DNA of 64,000 bases from Arenibaculum pallidiluteum (GCF_017355985.1 NZ_JAFIQU010000001.1:558001-622000); one strand, 5' to 3'; shown: positions 16,266-26,013, numbered from the stretch's first letter. Made by a program: numbers and translations. Notes: generated by a model from the sequence alone, not told the origin.

Positions 16266-17416
16266 CCGGGCTCATGGAGCGGCCCGCCGCGACCGGGGCG
16301 CCGGACGTCGAGATCGTGCCGGTATCGGGTCGTGCGGAGCTGGACCGGTTCATCCGCGTTCCCTTCGACCTGCACCGCGACGACCCGACCTGGATTCCGC
16401 CCCTTATGGCGGAGCGCCGGGCGGCGCTGTCGCCGGAGAAGAACCCCTATTTCCAGCATGCCGAGGCGGCGTTCTGGATCGCGCGGCGTGGCGGGCGCGA
16501 CGTCGGGCGCGTCAGCGCGCAGATCGACCGTCTTGCCGAGCCCGGCATCGGCCATTTCGGGCTGATCGCGGCGATCGACGATGCCGGCGTGGTCGCCTCC
16601 CTGATGGCGCAGGCGGAGCAGTGGCTGCGCGAACGCGGCGCCCGGCAGGCCTTCGGCCCCTTCAACCTGTCGATCAACGAGGAGACGGGGCTTCTGGTCG
16701 ACGGCTTCGATACGCCGCCCATGCTGATGATGGGGCACGACCGCCCCTATCTGGGCCCGTTGCTCGAGGCGGCGGGCTATGCCGGCGTGAAGGACCTGCT
16801 GGCGTTCCTGTCCGAGAATCCCGAGCTGCCGAAGTCGATCAGGGCCCTGATCGCGCGCCCGCTGCCCGCCAATGTCAGGATCCGCCAGCTCCGGATGAAG
16901 GACTACCGGCGCGAGGTCAGCACGCTGACCGGCATCTTCAACGATGCCTGGAGCGGGAACTGGGGCTTCGTGCCGCTGACGGAGGCCGAGGTCGACCACA
17001 TGGCGCGGCAGATGAAGCCGCTGATCGACCCCCGGCTCGTCTGGTTCGCCGAGGTCGACGACGAGCCCGCGGCATTCATCGTCTGCCTGCCCAACGTGAA
17101 CGAGGCGATCGCGGACCTGGACGGCAAGCTGCTGCCCTTCGGCTGGGCCAAGCTGCTGTGGCGCTTGAAGGTTTCGGGCGTGGGCAGCGCCCGGGTGCCG
17201 CTGATGGGCCTGCGCCAGCGCTATGGCGGTTCCTTCCTCGGCGGCCTGCTGATCTTCCAGCTCATCGCGGCGGCACACCGTGAGGCAACGGCCATGGGTC
17301 TGCGACGCATCGAGATGTCCTGGGTGGACGAGGCCAACGCGCCCATGCGGACCATCGCCGAAGCCGTTTGCGGCGTCGCCTACAAGACCTACCGCGTCTA
17401 CGGAAAAGCGCTGTGA
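16262..17416 (+). CDS. bcerS: Bacterial ceramide synthase, GNAT-fold N-acyltransferase (bCerS-like)
   Basis: A 384-aa GNAT-superfamily protein of the type often annotated only as hypothetical N-acetyltransferase. Conserved segments include FIRVPFDLHRDDPTWIPPL, FGPFNLSINEETGLLVDGF and MSWVDEANAPM near the C-terminus. In Caulobacter the homologue bCerS N-acylates 3-keto-sphinganine and is unrelated to eukaryotic ceramide synthase. The TTG at 16262 overlaps the hydroxylase stop and has GAGGAGG about 10 bases upstream. An ATG at 16274 is the alternative. The stop overlaps the next start (GTGA). Confidence 0.87.
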   Translation: MTGLMERPAATGAPDVEIVPVSGRAELDRFIRVPFDLHRDDPTWIPPLMAERRAALSPEKNPYFQHAEAAFWIARRGGRDVGRVSAQIDRLAEPGIGHFGLIAAIDDAGVVASLMAQAEQWLRERGARQAFGPFNLSINEETGLLVDGFDTPPMLMMGHDRPYLGPLLEAAGYAGVKDLLAFLSENPELPKSIRALIARPLPANVRIRQLRMKDYRREVSTLTGIFNDAWSGNWGFVPLTEAEVDHMARQMKPLIDPRLVWFAEVDDEPAAFIVCLPNVNEAIADLDGKLLPFGWAKLLWRLKVSGVGSARVPLMGLRQRYGGSFLGGLLIFQLIAAAHREATAMGLRRIEMSWVDEANAPMRTIAEAVCGVAYKTYRVYGKAL

Positions 17417-18297
17417 GTACCGGGACGGGTGACAAGCCGTCCCGAACCGGGACGGGTGACAAGCCGTCCCGAACCGGGACGGGTGACAAGCCGCACCGCA
17501 TCGGCGCGATCGTCCTGGCCGGCAGCCGCGGCCCATCCGATCCCGTCGCCGCGGCCGCCGGCGTCTCCCACAAGGCGCTGGTGCCCGTCGCGGGTATTCC
17601 GATGCTGGCGCGGGTGCTCGACACGCTCGCCGCCGTCCCGGCCGTGGGGCCCGTCGTCGTGCTGATCGAGCAGCCGGCGCTGGTGCAGGACCATCCCGCC
17701 TTTGCCGCCGCGCTCGCCCGGGGAACGCTGCGGATCCTGCCGGCCGCCGGCTCGCCCAGCCGCAGCGTCCTCGCCGCGCTCGACACGCTCGATCCCGCCC
17801 TTCCCTGCCTCGTCACCACCGCGGACCACCCGCTGCTGACCCCGACCATGGTCGAGCATTTCCTCGCGCAGCTTCCGGCGGGAACCGATGCGGTGGCCGG
17901 CCTGGCCCGGGCCGAAACGATCCGCGGAGCCTTCCCGCATAGCCGGCGCACATATCTGCGCTTCCGGGACGGCGCCTTCAGCGGCTGCAACCTGTTTGCG
18001 CTGCGCGGCCCCGCGGCGCGCGCCGTCGTGACCTTCTGGCGCCGGGTGGAGCAGGACCGCAAGCAGCCCTGGCGCATGGTCCGCCTGCTGGGCCCGGGGA
18101 CCTTGCTGGCCTTCGCGCTCGGCCGCCTGCGGCTGGACACCGCCCTGCGGCGTCTCGGCCGGCTCACCGGCACGACGCTGGGGGTGGTCGAGATGCCCTT
18201 CGCCGAAGCCGCGGTGGACGTCGACCGCCCCGACGACCTGCGGCTCGCCGAGGCGATCCTCGCCGGCCGGCAGGCGCGCGAGGTCCCGGCCGCCTAG
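17413..18297 (+). CDS. cpgD: MobA-like NTP transferase, likely phosphoglycerate cytidylyltransferase (CpgD-like)
   Basis: A 294-aa nucleotidyltransferase. IGAIVLAGSRGPSD around residues 30-43 is a variant of the NTP-binding loop, and KALVPVAGIPML is the second conserved motif. VTTADHPLLTP supplies the metal Asp. In Caulobacter CpgD activates phosphoglycerate with CTP for ceramide head-group assembly, which suits this place at the end of the operon. The only in-frame start is the GTG overlapping the bcerS stop. Between it and the catalytic domain lie almost three copies of a 9-codon repeat, described separately. Confidence 0.82.
   Translation: MSTGTGDKPSRTGTGDKPSRTGTGDKPHRIGAIVLAGSRGPSDPVAAAAGVSHKALVPVAGIPMLARVLDTLAAVPAVGPVVVLIEQPALVQDHPAFAAALARGTLRILPAAGSPSRSVLAALDTLDPALPCLVTTADHPLLTPTMVEHFLAQLPAGTDAVAGLARAETIRGAFPHSRRTYLRFRDGAFSGCNLFALRGPAARAVVTFWRRVEQDRKQPWRMVRLLGPGTLLAFALGRLRLDTALRRLGRLTGTTLGVVEMPFAEAAVDVDRPDDLRLAEAILAGRQAREVPAA
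17419..17499 (+). repeat. Three tandem 27-bp palindromic units inside the cpgD reading frame
   Basis: Units at 17419-17445, 17446-17472 and 17473-17499. The first two are identical; the third diverges in its last six bases. Each complete unit contains CGGGACGG and CCGTCCCG, an 8-bp perfect hairpin with an 8-nt loop. Adjacent units can also pair with each other through a 3-nt loop. They encode TGTGDKPSR repeated in frame just after the start codon. The multiple of three keeps the frame open. Confidence 0.9.
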
Positions 18298-18306
18298 ACA
18301 GGCCGC

Positions 18307-19803
18307 TCAGACCGGGAAGCCGTCGGAGGTCCCGGCTTTGCCGCCGGGCGTCACCCGGCCGTCGCGCGCAAGGCCGCGCAGAAGCCGGCCCCTGGCCGCG
18401 ATGGCGAGCGCGGCGACGATCAGGAGCGTCGCGACGGCGAAGGTGGTCCGCGTTCCGGCGGCAACGGCGTCCGGCCCCGCCGCCGTGATGTCGTCCGCCC
18501 CCGACGCGACCGCGAAGACGGCCCCCATGACGGCTGCACCGGTGAAGAGCCCCAGATTGCGCGACAGGTTCAGCATGCCGGCGACGAGACCCCGCCGGCC
18601 CAGCTGGACGTCCGACAGGACGGCCGTGTTGTTGGCGGCCTGGAACAGCGAATAGCCCGCGGTGATCACGAGGATGGGGGCGATGTAGCCGGCGACGCCG
18701 AGCGACACCGGCATCACGGCGAGGACAAGGGAACCGGCCGCTGCCGCGCCGAGACCGGCGACGGTCATGCGTTGCGCGCCGTGGCGGTCTACCATCCGGC
18801 CCGCCGGCAGGCCTGCGAGCGCGGCGACGAGCGGGCCGACGGACATGGCCATGCCGATGAACGCCGCATCGAGTCCCAGCGCACGCGAGAGATGGAAGGG
18901 CCCAACGACGAGCGTCGTCATCATCACCGTCATGACCAGCACGCTCATGGCGAGGCTCGCACTCAGCACGGCATCGCCGAACTCCCGCGGATGAAGCAAC
19001 GGAGATGCCGCCCGCGTCTCGATCCGGACGAAAAGGCCACCCCCCAAAAGTGCCGCCGTCAGCAGCGCCATGTTGAGCACGCCGAATTGACCGCGGCCGA
19101 CCGTTACGGCCAGCGCATAGGCCGCCAGCGTCAGGGCTAGCAGCAGCGTGCCCCCGACATCGAAGGCGTCGCGTCCGCCCTCGCTTTCAAGACGGTCCGA
19201 GGGGAGATGGCGGTGCAGGAGAAGCAGGGCCAGGAAGCCCAGCGGCAGATTGAGGACGAAGATCGCGCGCCAGCCGAAGCCGGAGATCAGAAGACCGCCG
19301 AGCGACGGGCCGAGAGCCGTGCCGACGGCGGACATCGCTCCGAGCAGCCCCATGGCGCTGCCGGTCCTCGCCTTCGGAACCGCGTCGCCGACAAGGGCCA
19401 GGCCAAGGGCCATCATGATGGCCGCACCGAGGCCCTGCGCCGCCCTGGCAGCGACGAGCAGCCAGAAGGTGGGGGCAAGACCGCACAGGGCTGAGGCAAG
19501 GGTGAACAGGGCCATTCCCGCCAGAAGCAGCCGTCGCCGGCCGTGAATGTCGCCGAGCCGGCCGACGCTGACGATCAGGGTGGTGACGGCGAGAAGATAG
19601 GCGAGGACGACCCACTGCACCTCGTGGAATGAGGCGGAGAACGCCTGTGCCAGCGTCGGCAGGGCGACATTGGCGACACTGGTTCCGAGCGCGGCCAGCA
19701 GCGTGGACAACGAAAGGCCGGCAAGAACCCAGCCGGTCGAAGGGCTCCGCCGGCCTTCCGCATCATTGGCCGCCCTCCGGCCGTCCTCGATCGACTTCAC
19801 CAT
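18307..19803 (-). CDS. MFS efflux transporter, DHA2 / EmrB-QacA type
   Basis: A 498-aa drug/proton antiporter with 14 predicted membrane helices. LGDIHGRRRLLLAG is the MFS motif A after helix 2, and GPSLGGLL with WRAIFVLNLPLG is the DHA2 motif C region and the segment after it. The short cytoplasmic N-terminus (MVKSIEDGRRAAND) precedes helix 1. It is divergent from a LysR regulator 137 bp away, the common arrangement for inducible efflux pumps; its substrate is unknown. It converges with the sphingolipid operon with 9 bp between stops. Confidence 0.9.
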   Translation of the reverse strand: MVKSIEDGRRAANDAEGRRSPSTGWVLAGLSLSTLLAALGTSVANVALPTLAQAFSASFHEVQWVVLAYLLAVTTLIVSVGRLGDIHGRRRLLLAGMALFTLASALCGLAPTFWLLVAARAAQGLGAAIMMALGLALVGDAVPKARTGSAMGLLGAMSAVGTALGPSLGGLLISGFGWRAIFVLNLPLGFLALLLLHRHLPSDRLESEGGRDAFDVGGTLLLALTLAAYALAVTVGRGQFGVLNMALLTAALLGGGLFVRIETRAASPLLHPREFGDAVLSASLAMSVLVMTVMMTTLVVGPFHLSRALGLDAAFIGMAMSVGPLVAALAGLPAGRMVDRHGAQRMTVAGLGAAAAGSLVLAVMPVSLGVAGYIAPILVITAGYSLFQAANNTAVLSDVQLGRRGLVAGMLNLSRNLGLFTGAAVMGAVFAVASGADDITAAGPDAVAAGTRTTFAVATLLIVAALAIAARGRLLRGLARDGRVTPGGKAGTSDGFPV

Positions 19804-19873
19804 TTAATCCCGTCTCCGGCGCTCCCGAGCGGAGCGATCCGGACCCTATCCGGAGCCAGGGGATGGCGGAACG

Positions 19874-19899
19874 CGCACGGATCGCACTTCATCCGTGCG
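19874..19899. promoter_or_regulatory. Operator-like dyad between the MFS pump and its LysR regulator
   Basis: A perfect 9-bp inverted repeat, CGCACGGAT and ATCCGTGCG, flanks an 8-bp spacer. It ends 42 bp before the LysR start and 71 bp before the pump start. A direct repeat ATCCGGA (19837-19843 and 19848-19854) lies between it and the pump gene. This is the expected place for a LysR autoregulatory and activation site. Confidence 0.55.
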
Positions 19900-19940
19900 T
19901 CTGACGCCATGTCATCGTCGGGGCGTGCTAGGATCAGCGC

Positions 19941-20873
19941 ATGGCAGTTCCCGACCTCAACCTGCTCGCCACGCTCGATGTGCTGCTCGCGGAGGGCAGC
20001 GTCGCGGGCGCCGCCCGGCGGCTGCGGCTGAGCCCGTCGGCGATGAGCCGGGCCCTGGCGCGACTGCGCGAGGCGACGGGCGATCCGCTTCTGGTCCGGG
20101 CCGGACGCGGCCTGGTTCCTACGCCTCGCGCGTCAGAGCTCCGCGAACGGGTCCGCCAGCTCGTGGAGGATGCGCATTCGGTTCTGCGTCCGGCGGAGAA
20201 CCCGGACCTGAGGCAGCTCGTCCGGTCCTTCACGCTGCGGACCAGCGAAGGCTTTGTGGAGACCTTCGGGCCGGACCTCCTCGCCCGCCTGCGCGAGGAG
20301 GCGCCCGGTGTACGCCTGCGATTCGTCCAGAAGCCGAACAAGGACAGCGAGCCGCTCCGCCAGGGGACCGTCGATCTGGAAACGGGAGTCATCGGGGCGG
20401 AAACCGGCCCGGAGCTGCGCGCGCAGGCCCTATTCCGCGACCGCTTCATCGGCGCCGTACGCTCAGGACACCTACTGAGTCAGGGTGAGATCTCGCCTCT
20501 GCGATACGCGGCCGGGGAGCATATCGGCGTCTCGCGCTGGGGGCGTGAGACCGGACCGATCGATGAAGCCCTGAAGGCATTGGGACTGCGCCGGGCGATC
20601 GTCACGATCGTCGGCGGGTTCTCGACGGCGCTGGCTCTGGCCCGTTCCTCCGACCTGATCGCCAGCGTTCCCGAACGGCACACCGGAAGGCTGCGCGCGG
20701 GGATGCACAGCTTTCCTCTGCCGGTCCATGTGCCGGAGGTGACGATCTCGTTGCTCTGGCACCCGCGGATGGACGCCGATCCAGCACATCGCTGGCTGCG
20801 CGGCTGCGTTCGGGACGTCTGTGCGGAGCCGTCAATCGGCCTGCCCACGGGCGCTGAGGCTTCCTCGGGCTGA
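19941..20873 (+). CDS. LysR-family transcriptional regulator
   Basis: A 310-aa regulator. The N-terminal winged helix-turn-helix is clear (LNLLATLDVLLAEGSVAGAA, then RRLRLSPSAMSRALARLR), followed by a ligand-binding domain from about residue 90. It most likely controls the divergent DHA2 efflux gene, judging by position and the dyad between them. The inducer is unknown. Confidence 0.9.
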   Translation: MAVPDLNLLATLDVLLAEGSVAGAARRLRLSPSAMSRALARLREATGDPLLVRAGRGLVPTPRASELRERVRQLVEDAHSVLRPAENPDLRQLVRSFTLRTSEGFVETFGPDLLARLREEAPGVRLRFVQKPNKDSEPLRQGTVDLETGVIGAETGPELRAQALFRDRFIGAVRSGHLLSQGEISPLRYAAGEHIGVSRWGRETGPIDEALKALGLRRAIVTIVGGFSTALALARSSDLIASVPERHTGRLRAGMHSFPLPVHVPEVTISLLWHPRMDADPAHRWLRGCVRDVCAEPSIGLPTGAEASSG

Positions 20874-20932
20874 GAGCGGGCCGCGAGAGGGATGCAAAGC
20901 CCGAAGGAGGAAACGCGGCCGGGCGTTCGGCT

Positions 20933-21750
<818 letters not shown>

Positions 21751-22893
21751 TTGCGACAGAGCGTCTTCGTGCCACTGCTCGCTTTTACAGCCGAAGGCAG
21801 ACGTCTCGGCGCCTGGTTCATGCCTGCTCAGGAATGGGATCAACTAAAGACCAATTATCGTGACTTCGGGCTCAGATCGGCGTGTTGCGGCAAACCGGTC
21901 ATCCCCGTCACATCGAAAACGGGATGGTACTTCTTCCGGCATGCTCCCGGCACAGCCTGCGCCATCCACGAGAGTGCGGATCATCTCGTCGCCAAGATCG
22001 TAGTGGCACGTGCTGCCGAGGCCCTCGGTCTGGAAGTGACGACTGAAGCGCGCGGCCCCGACGATCGCTGGCGGGCCGATGTCCTGGTCCGGCATCCCTT
22101 CAAGGGCTGGTGCGTGGCCATCGAGATCCAACTCTCTCACTGCCCCATCGACGAGATCGAAGCGAGGCAGATGCGCTACGCCGCAGACGGCGTGCGGGGT
22201 GCATGGCTAACCGGCTTTATGCCCGCGGACCATGAAGCGAGCCGAGATCTGCCACTATTCCGGCTCGAGACACGACGCGGCGGCCGTGTTGAGCCTTTCG
22301 TGGCATGCAAGGATCGGAACGGTCTCGCCAGGACCACAGATCTGGCCGAGTTTACAAGGCTTCTGCTGACCGGCGGCATCGAATTCGCAGGACCGCCTGC
22401 CTACGCGACGAAGCTCTCGGTGGTCGGCGCCTCGGCGACCTGCTGGCGCTGCCATCATGACCTGCTCATGGTCGTCGGCTTCGCAAACGTGCCCAGTCCC
22501 GTCCTCGCGCCCAACGGCTTCCTGCCGGCCAAGGATCTCGGCAAGCTGCCGGACCTCCTCGAAGGCTACCGCTCGGCGATACCGACGCTGCTGCGGGTCA
22601 TTCCCGAACTGACGGTGCTCCGGCGACCTCGACGCCCGGGATCCATGTCCGAGCTCCAGGCATTCTGCCCTTGGGATGATGCGCCCCAGGGCCTGCACAG
22701 GATAGCCCCCGAGCTATTGACTCCCGGACGGCAACGCTGCTGGACGCTGGACGGCGAGCCATGGACACCTGGTGAACAGGGACGTCCCCGCTGGGTCATA
22801 CGCACCACGTCGGCAACCGGGAGATCTGCGCGGTCCTCTGAAGATTCGCGCGATTTCCACAGGAGGCTGCTGCAAGGCGCGCGGATTGAATGA
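21751..22893 (+). CDS. CoiA-like competence nuclease family protein
   Basis: A ~380-aa protein. The central segment WRADVLVR...CVAIEIQLS has the spacing of a PD-(D/E)xK nuclease core, as in CoiA-family proteins. A Cys-containing segment ACCGKPV precedes it, and CWRCHHDLL further on may be a zinc-binding CxxC. The start is uncertain: a TTG at 21751, a GTG at 21769 and an ATG at 21679 are in frame, none with a good ribosome site. Its stop lies 22 bp before the RecD2 start on the same strand, so the pair is probably co-transcribed. A role in DNA uptake, recombination or defence is possible. Confidence 0.72.
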   Translation: MRQSVFVPLLAFTAEGRRLGAWFMPAQEWDQLKTNYRDFGLRSACCGKPVIPVTSKTGWYFFRHAPGTACAIHESADHLVAKIVVARAAEALGLEVTTEARGPDDRWRADVLVRHPFKGWCVAIEIQLSHCPIDEIEARQMRYAADGVRGAWLTGFMPADHEASRDLPLFRLETRRGGRVEPFVACKDRNGLARTTDLAEFTRLLLTGGIEFAGPPAYATKLSVVGASATCWRCHHDLLMVVGFANVPSPVLAPNGFLPAKDLGKLPDLLEGYRSAIPTLLRVIPELTVLRRPRRPGSMSELQAFCPWDDAPQGLHRIAPELLTPGRQRCWTLDGEPWTPGEQGRPRWVIRTTSATGRSARSSEDSRDFHRRLLQGARIE

Positions 22894-22915
22894 GCTTGAG
22901 CATCTGGTATCGGAC

Positions 22916-25111
22916 ATGCGTGCGAGCACGACTACCCCGGCGGTAACGGAGCCGCTGGCCGGCCTCGTGGAGCGTGTGACGTTCCACAGCGCGGAGAGCG
23001 GCTTTTGCGTGCTGCGCGTCAAGGCGCGTGGGCACCGCGATCTCCTGACCGTGGTCGGACACGCGGCCATGATCTCGGCCGGGGAGTGGATCCAGGCAAG
23101 CGGCAACTGGTTCAACGACCGCGTCCATGGACTGCAGTTCAAGGCGGACTTCCTGAAGGTGACCCAGCCGACCTCCGTCGAGGGCATCGAGAAGTACCTG
23201 AGCTCCGGCATGATCAAAGGCATAGGCCCGGTCTACGCCCGAAAACTCGTCCGGGCCTTCAGCGAGACGGTATTCGACGTCATCGAACAGGAGCCCGACC
23301 GTCTGCGCGAGGTGACAGGCATCGGTCCCAAGAGGGCCGAGCGGATCATCCGGGGCTGGGCCGACCAGCGCGCGATCCGCGAGATCATGCTGTTCCTTCA
23401 CGCCAACGGCGTCGGCACCTCGCGCGCGGTGCGGATCTACAAGACCTACGGTCAGGAAGCGATTCGGCTGATCACCGAGAATCCCTACCGCCTGGCCCGC
23501 GATATCCGAGGAATCGGCTTCCGGACCGCCGATGCAGTCGCCGTCAAGCTCGGTATCGAGAAGACTGCCGCCATCCGAGTACGCGCCGGCATCGGCTACG
23601 CTCTGGGAAAGGCCATGGACGACGGCCACTGCGGCCTGCCCGTCGAGGAGCTGGAGCGCCTCGCGAGCAATCTGCTTGAGGTGGAGGCGCGGCTGGTTGC
23701 CTCCGCGATGGAGGAGGAGCTCCGGGAGGGAGCTGTCATCGCGGACGATCTCGATGGGCGGAGATGCGTCTTCCTGGCCGGCCTGTATCGGGCCGAGCAG
23801 TCGGTCGCAGAGCGGCTGAAGACGCTCGCCGCGGGGTCGCCGCCTTGGGCGGAAATAGATCTGGGCAAGGCGCTCGAATGGGTCGAGGCGAAGACCGGGC
23901 TGATTCTGGCGCCGAGCCAGCGTGATGCCGTTGGCCGGGCGGTCTCGTCGAAGGTCACCGTGGTCACCGGCGGTCCCGGTGTCGGCAAGACGACGATCGT
24001 GAATTCGATCCTGAAGGTGCTTCAAGCCAAGCGTACGAAGGTTCTGCTCTGCGCGCCGACCGGGCGCGCCGCGAAGCGGCTGACGGAGAGCACCGGCCTT
24101 GAAGCCAAGACCATCCACCGCCTGCTGGAGGTCGATCCCGCAAGTGGAGGTTTCCGGCGGGGCGAGGAAAGCCCGCTGGAATGCGACCTGCTCGTGGTCG
24201 ACGAGACCTCGATGGTAGACATCGTGCTGATGAACGCCCTCGTGAAGGCACTGCCCCCCGAGGCGGCGCTGCTCCTGGTGGGCGACGTCGACCAACTGCC
24301 ATCGGTCGGGCCGGGTCAGGTGCTGGCGGACGTGATCGGTTCGGGAGCCGTTCCGGTTGTACGGCTCACCGAGGTGTTCCGGCAGGCCGCCGAGAGCCGA
24401 ATCATCGTCAACGCGCACCGGATCAACCGCGGCCAAATGCCGGATATGGAGCCCACGGAAGGTTCGGACTTCTACTTCGTCGACGCTACCGACCCCGAGG
24501 ACGGCGTGCGCAAGGTCCTGGAGGTCGTCAGGAATCGGATTCCGAAGCGCTTCGGCTTCGATCCCGTCACTGACATCCAAGTACTCGCCCCCATGAATCG
24601 GGGAGGGCTCGGCGCGCGTTCTCTCAATATCGAACTCCAGCGCGTCCTGAACCCGCCGGGCGAGGTCAGGGTCGAGCGGTTCGGGTGGACCTTCTGCGTC
24701 GGGGACAAGGTGATGCAGACGGAGAACGATTACGACAAGGAGGTTTACAATGGAGACCTCGGCATAATCGCAGCCATTGACATTGATGAGAGCGAGGTGC
24801 TGATCGATTTCGAGGGCCGGGAGGTCGCCTATGTCTTCGGTGAGCTGGACCGCGTGTCGCTTGCCTATGCCACCACCATCCATAAGAGCCAGGGCTCGGA
24901 ATATCCTGCAGTGGTGATTCCGTTGGCGATGCAGCACTGGACCATGCTCCGGCGCAACTTGGTCTACACGGGAGTCACGCGTGGCAAACGCTTGGTCGTG
25001 CTTGTCGGGCAGCGGAAGGCACTTGCAATAGCGGTAAGGGCTCGGAACCAAGACCGGAGATGGTCCAAGCTGCGGGAATGGATGTCATGGCCGTCCCTGC
25101 CGGGCAACTGA
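22916..25111 (+). CDS. recD2: RecD2-type 5'-3' DNA helicase
   Basis: A 731-aa SF1B helicase. The N-terminal OB-like domain is followed by helix-hairpin-helix repeats (IKGIGPVYARKLV, VTGIGPKRAERII, IRGIGFRTADAVA). Walker A GGPGVGKTT lies near residue 352, Walker B DETSMVD follows, then GDVDQLPSVGPG and the C-terminal TIHKSQGSEYP. The length fits RecD2 rather than RecD of RecBCD. A 60-base count at 24721-24780 gives 29 G+C, well below the local average. An upstream TTG overlapping the coiA stop is an alternative start. The neighbouring nuclease suggests a joint DNA-processing function. Confidence 0.92.
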   Translation: MRASTTTPAVTEPLAGLVERVTFHSAESGFCVLRVKARGHRDLLTVVGHAAMISAGEWIQASGNWFNDRVHGLQFKADFLKVTQPTSVEGIEKYLSSGMIKGIGPVYARKLVRAFSETVFDVIEQEPDRLREVTGIGPKRAERIIRGWADQRAIREIMLFLHANGVGTSRAVRIYKTYGQEAIRLITENPYRLARDIRGIGFRTADAVAVKLGIEKTAAIRVRAGIGYALGKAMDDGHCGLPVEELERLASNLLEVEARLVASAMEEELREGAVIADDLDGRRCVFLAGLYRAEQSVAERLKTLAAGSPPWAEIDLGKALEWVEAKTGLILAPSQRDAVGRAVSSKVTVVTGGPGVGKTTIVNSILKVLQAKRTKVLLCAPTGRAAKRLTESTGLEAKTIHRLLEVDPASGGFRRGEESPLECDLLVVDETSMVDIVLMNALVKALPPEAALLLVGDVDQLPSVGPGQVLADVIGSGAVPVVRLTEVFRQAAESRIIVNAHRINRGQMPDMEPTEGSDFYFVDATDPEDGVRKVLEVVRNRIPKRFGFDPVTDIQVLAPMNRGGLGARSLNIELQRVLNPPGEVRVERFGWTFCVGDKVMQTENDYDKEVYNGDLGIIAAIDIDESEVLIDFEGREVAYVFGELDRVSLAYATTIHKSQGSEYPAVVIPLAMQHWTMLRRNLVYTGVTRGKRLVVLVGQRKALAIAVRARNQDRRWSKLREWMSWPSLPGN

Positions 25112-25326
25112 GCTCCGCCAGAATGTGCGGAGAGGCGGCGCCCGAGGCAGGCTGCCGGTCAGGGTCCCCGCACCGGTGCGTGGCCCAAGGAGTTTGGTGG
25201 GGATGATGGCGCGTGCCGGGAGTTGGAGCGACAGCCCGCCTGCGACAAATCCCCTGGAAGGCGCGGATCCTGGCGCTCTTCCGATCTGTGGCGCGTTACC
25301 TTGCCGAACAAGGAGTTCGATCCGGG

Positions 25327-26013
25327 ATGACCGAGAACGGCCCTAGACAATTCCCTGCAAGCACTGGACGCATCGGACTTTCTCCGGCCGAGCATGACGG
25401 GGATCTCGCGACGCTCGTCGACAGGGCTCGTGCCCTGGTGCGCCCCGGCGAACGGCATATCCTCGGACTGACCGGGGCACCCGGTGCAGGCAAGTCCACC
25501 TTGGCCACAACCTTGATCGCCGCCCTGGGGTCCGAGGCCGTGATGGTTCCAATGGACGGGTTCCATCTGGCCAGCAGGGAGCTTGTCCGCCTCGAACGAC
25601 GCGATCGGAAGGGAGCGATCGACACGTTCGATGCGGCCGGTTACGTCGCATTGCTCCGGCGCCTGCGTGACTCCAGCGAAGCGGTTGTCTATGCGCCGGA
25701 GTTCGTACGCGAGCTCGAGGAGCCGATCGCCGGTGCCATCGCCGTGCCCTCCACCGTGCCGCTCGTCATCACGGAAGGGAACTACCTGCTCATCGAGGAA
25801 GAGCCCTGGACGGCCGTCCGCGGGCTGCTGGACGAGGTCTGGTATCTAGAGCCGGGCGAGGACGTCCGGATCCAGCGGCTCATCGGTCGCCACGTCGCCT
25901 ACGGCAAGCCTCCCGATCTCGCCCGATCCTGGTCCCTCGGAAGCGATCAGCGCAATGCGGAGCTCATCGCTGCCACGCGCCACCGCGCCGACCTCGTCGT
26001 GCGAGTCGGATGA
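25327..26013 (+). CDS. Uridine kinase-like P-loop nucleoside/sugar kinase
   Basis: A 228-aa kinase of the uridine/pantothenate kinase-like superfamily. Walker A GAPGAGKST lies at about residues 50-58, MDGFHL follows (substrate and metal Asp), then a lid with DLARSWSLGSDQ. Similar proteins are annotated as nucleoside kinase or fructose-transport kinase FrcK; the substrate cannot be told here. The ATG at 25327 follows AAGGAG. It lies 215 bp after recD2 on the same strand and has higher GC than that gene. Confidence 0.82.
   Translation: MTENGPRQFPASTGRIGLSPAEHDGDLATLVDRARALVRPGERHILGLTGAPGAGKSTLATTLIAALGSEAVMVPMDGFHLASRELVRLERRDRKGAIDTFDAAGYVALLRRLRDSSEAVVYAPEFVRELEEPIAGAIAVPSTVPLVITEGNYLLIEEEPWTAVRGLLDEVWYLEPGEDVRIQRLIGRHVAYGKPPDLARSWSLGSDQRNAELIAATRHRADLVVRVG

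Noticed and set aside
17413-17505. Short CRISPR-like repeat array
   Set aside because: Units are contiguous without spacers, few in number, in frame within a gene, and no cas genes are present.
20879-20920. GGCCGCG / CGCGGCC inverted repeat after the LysR gene
   Set aside because: The loop is 28 nt and 7-bp GC-rich matches are expected by chance at this composition.
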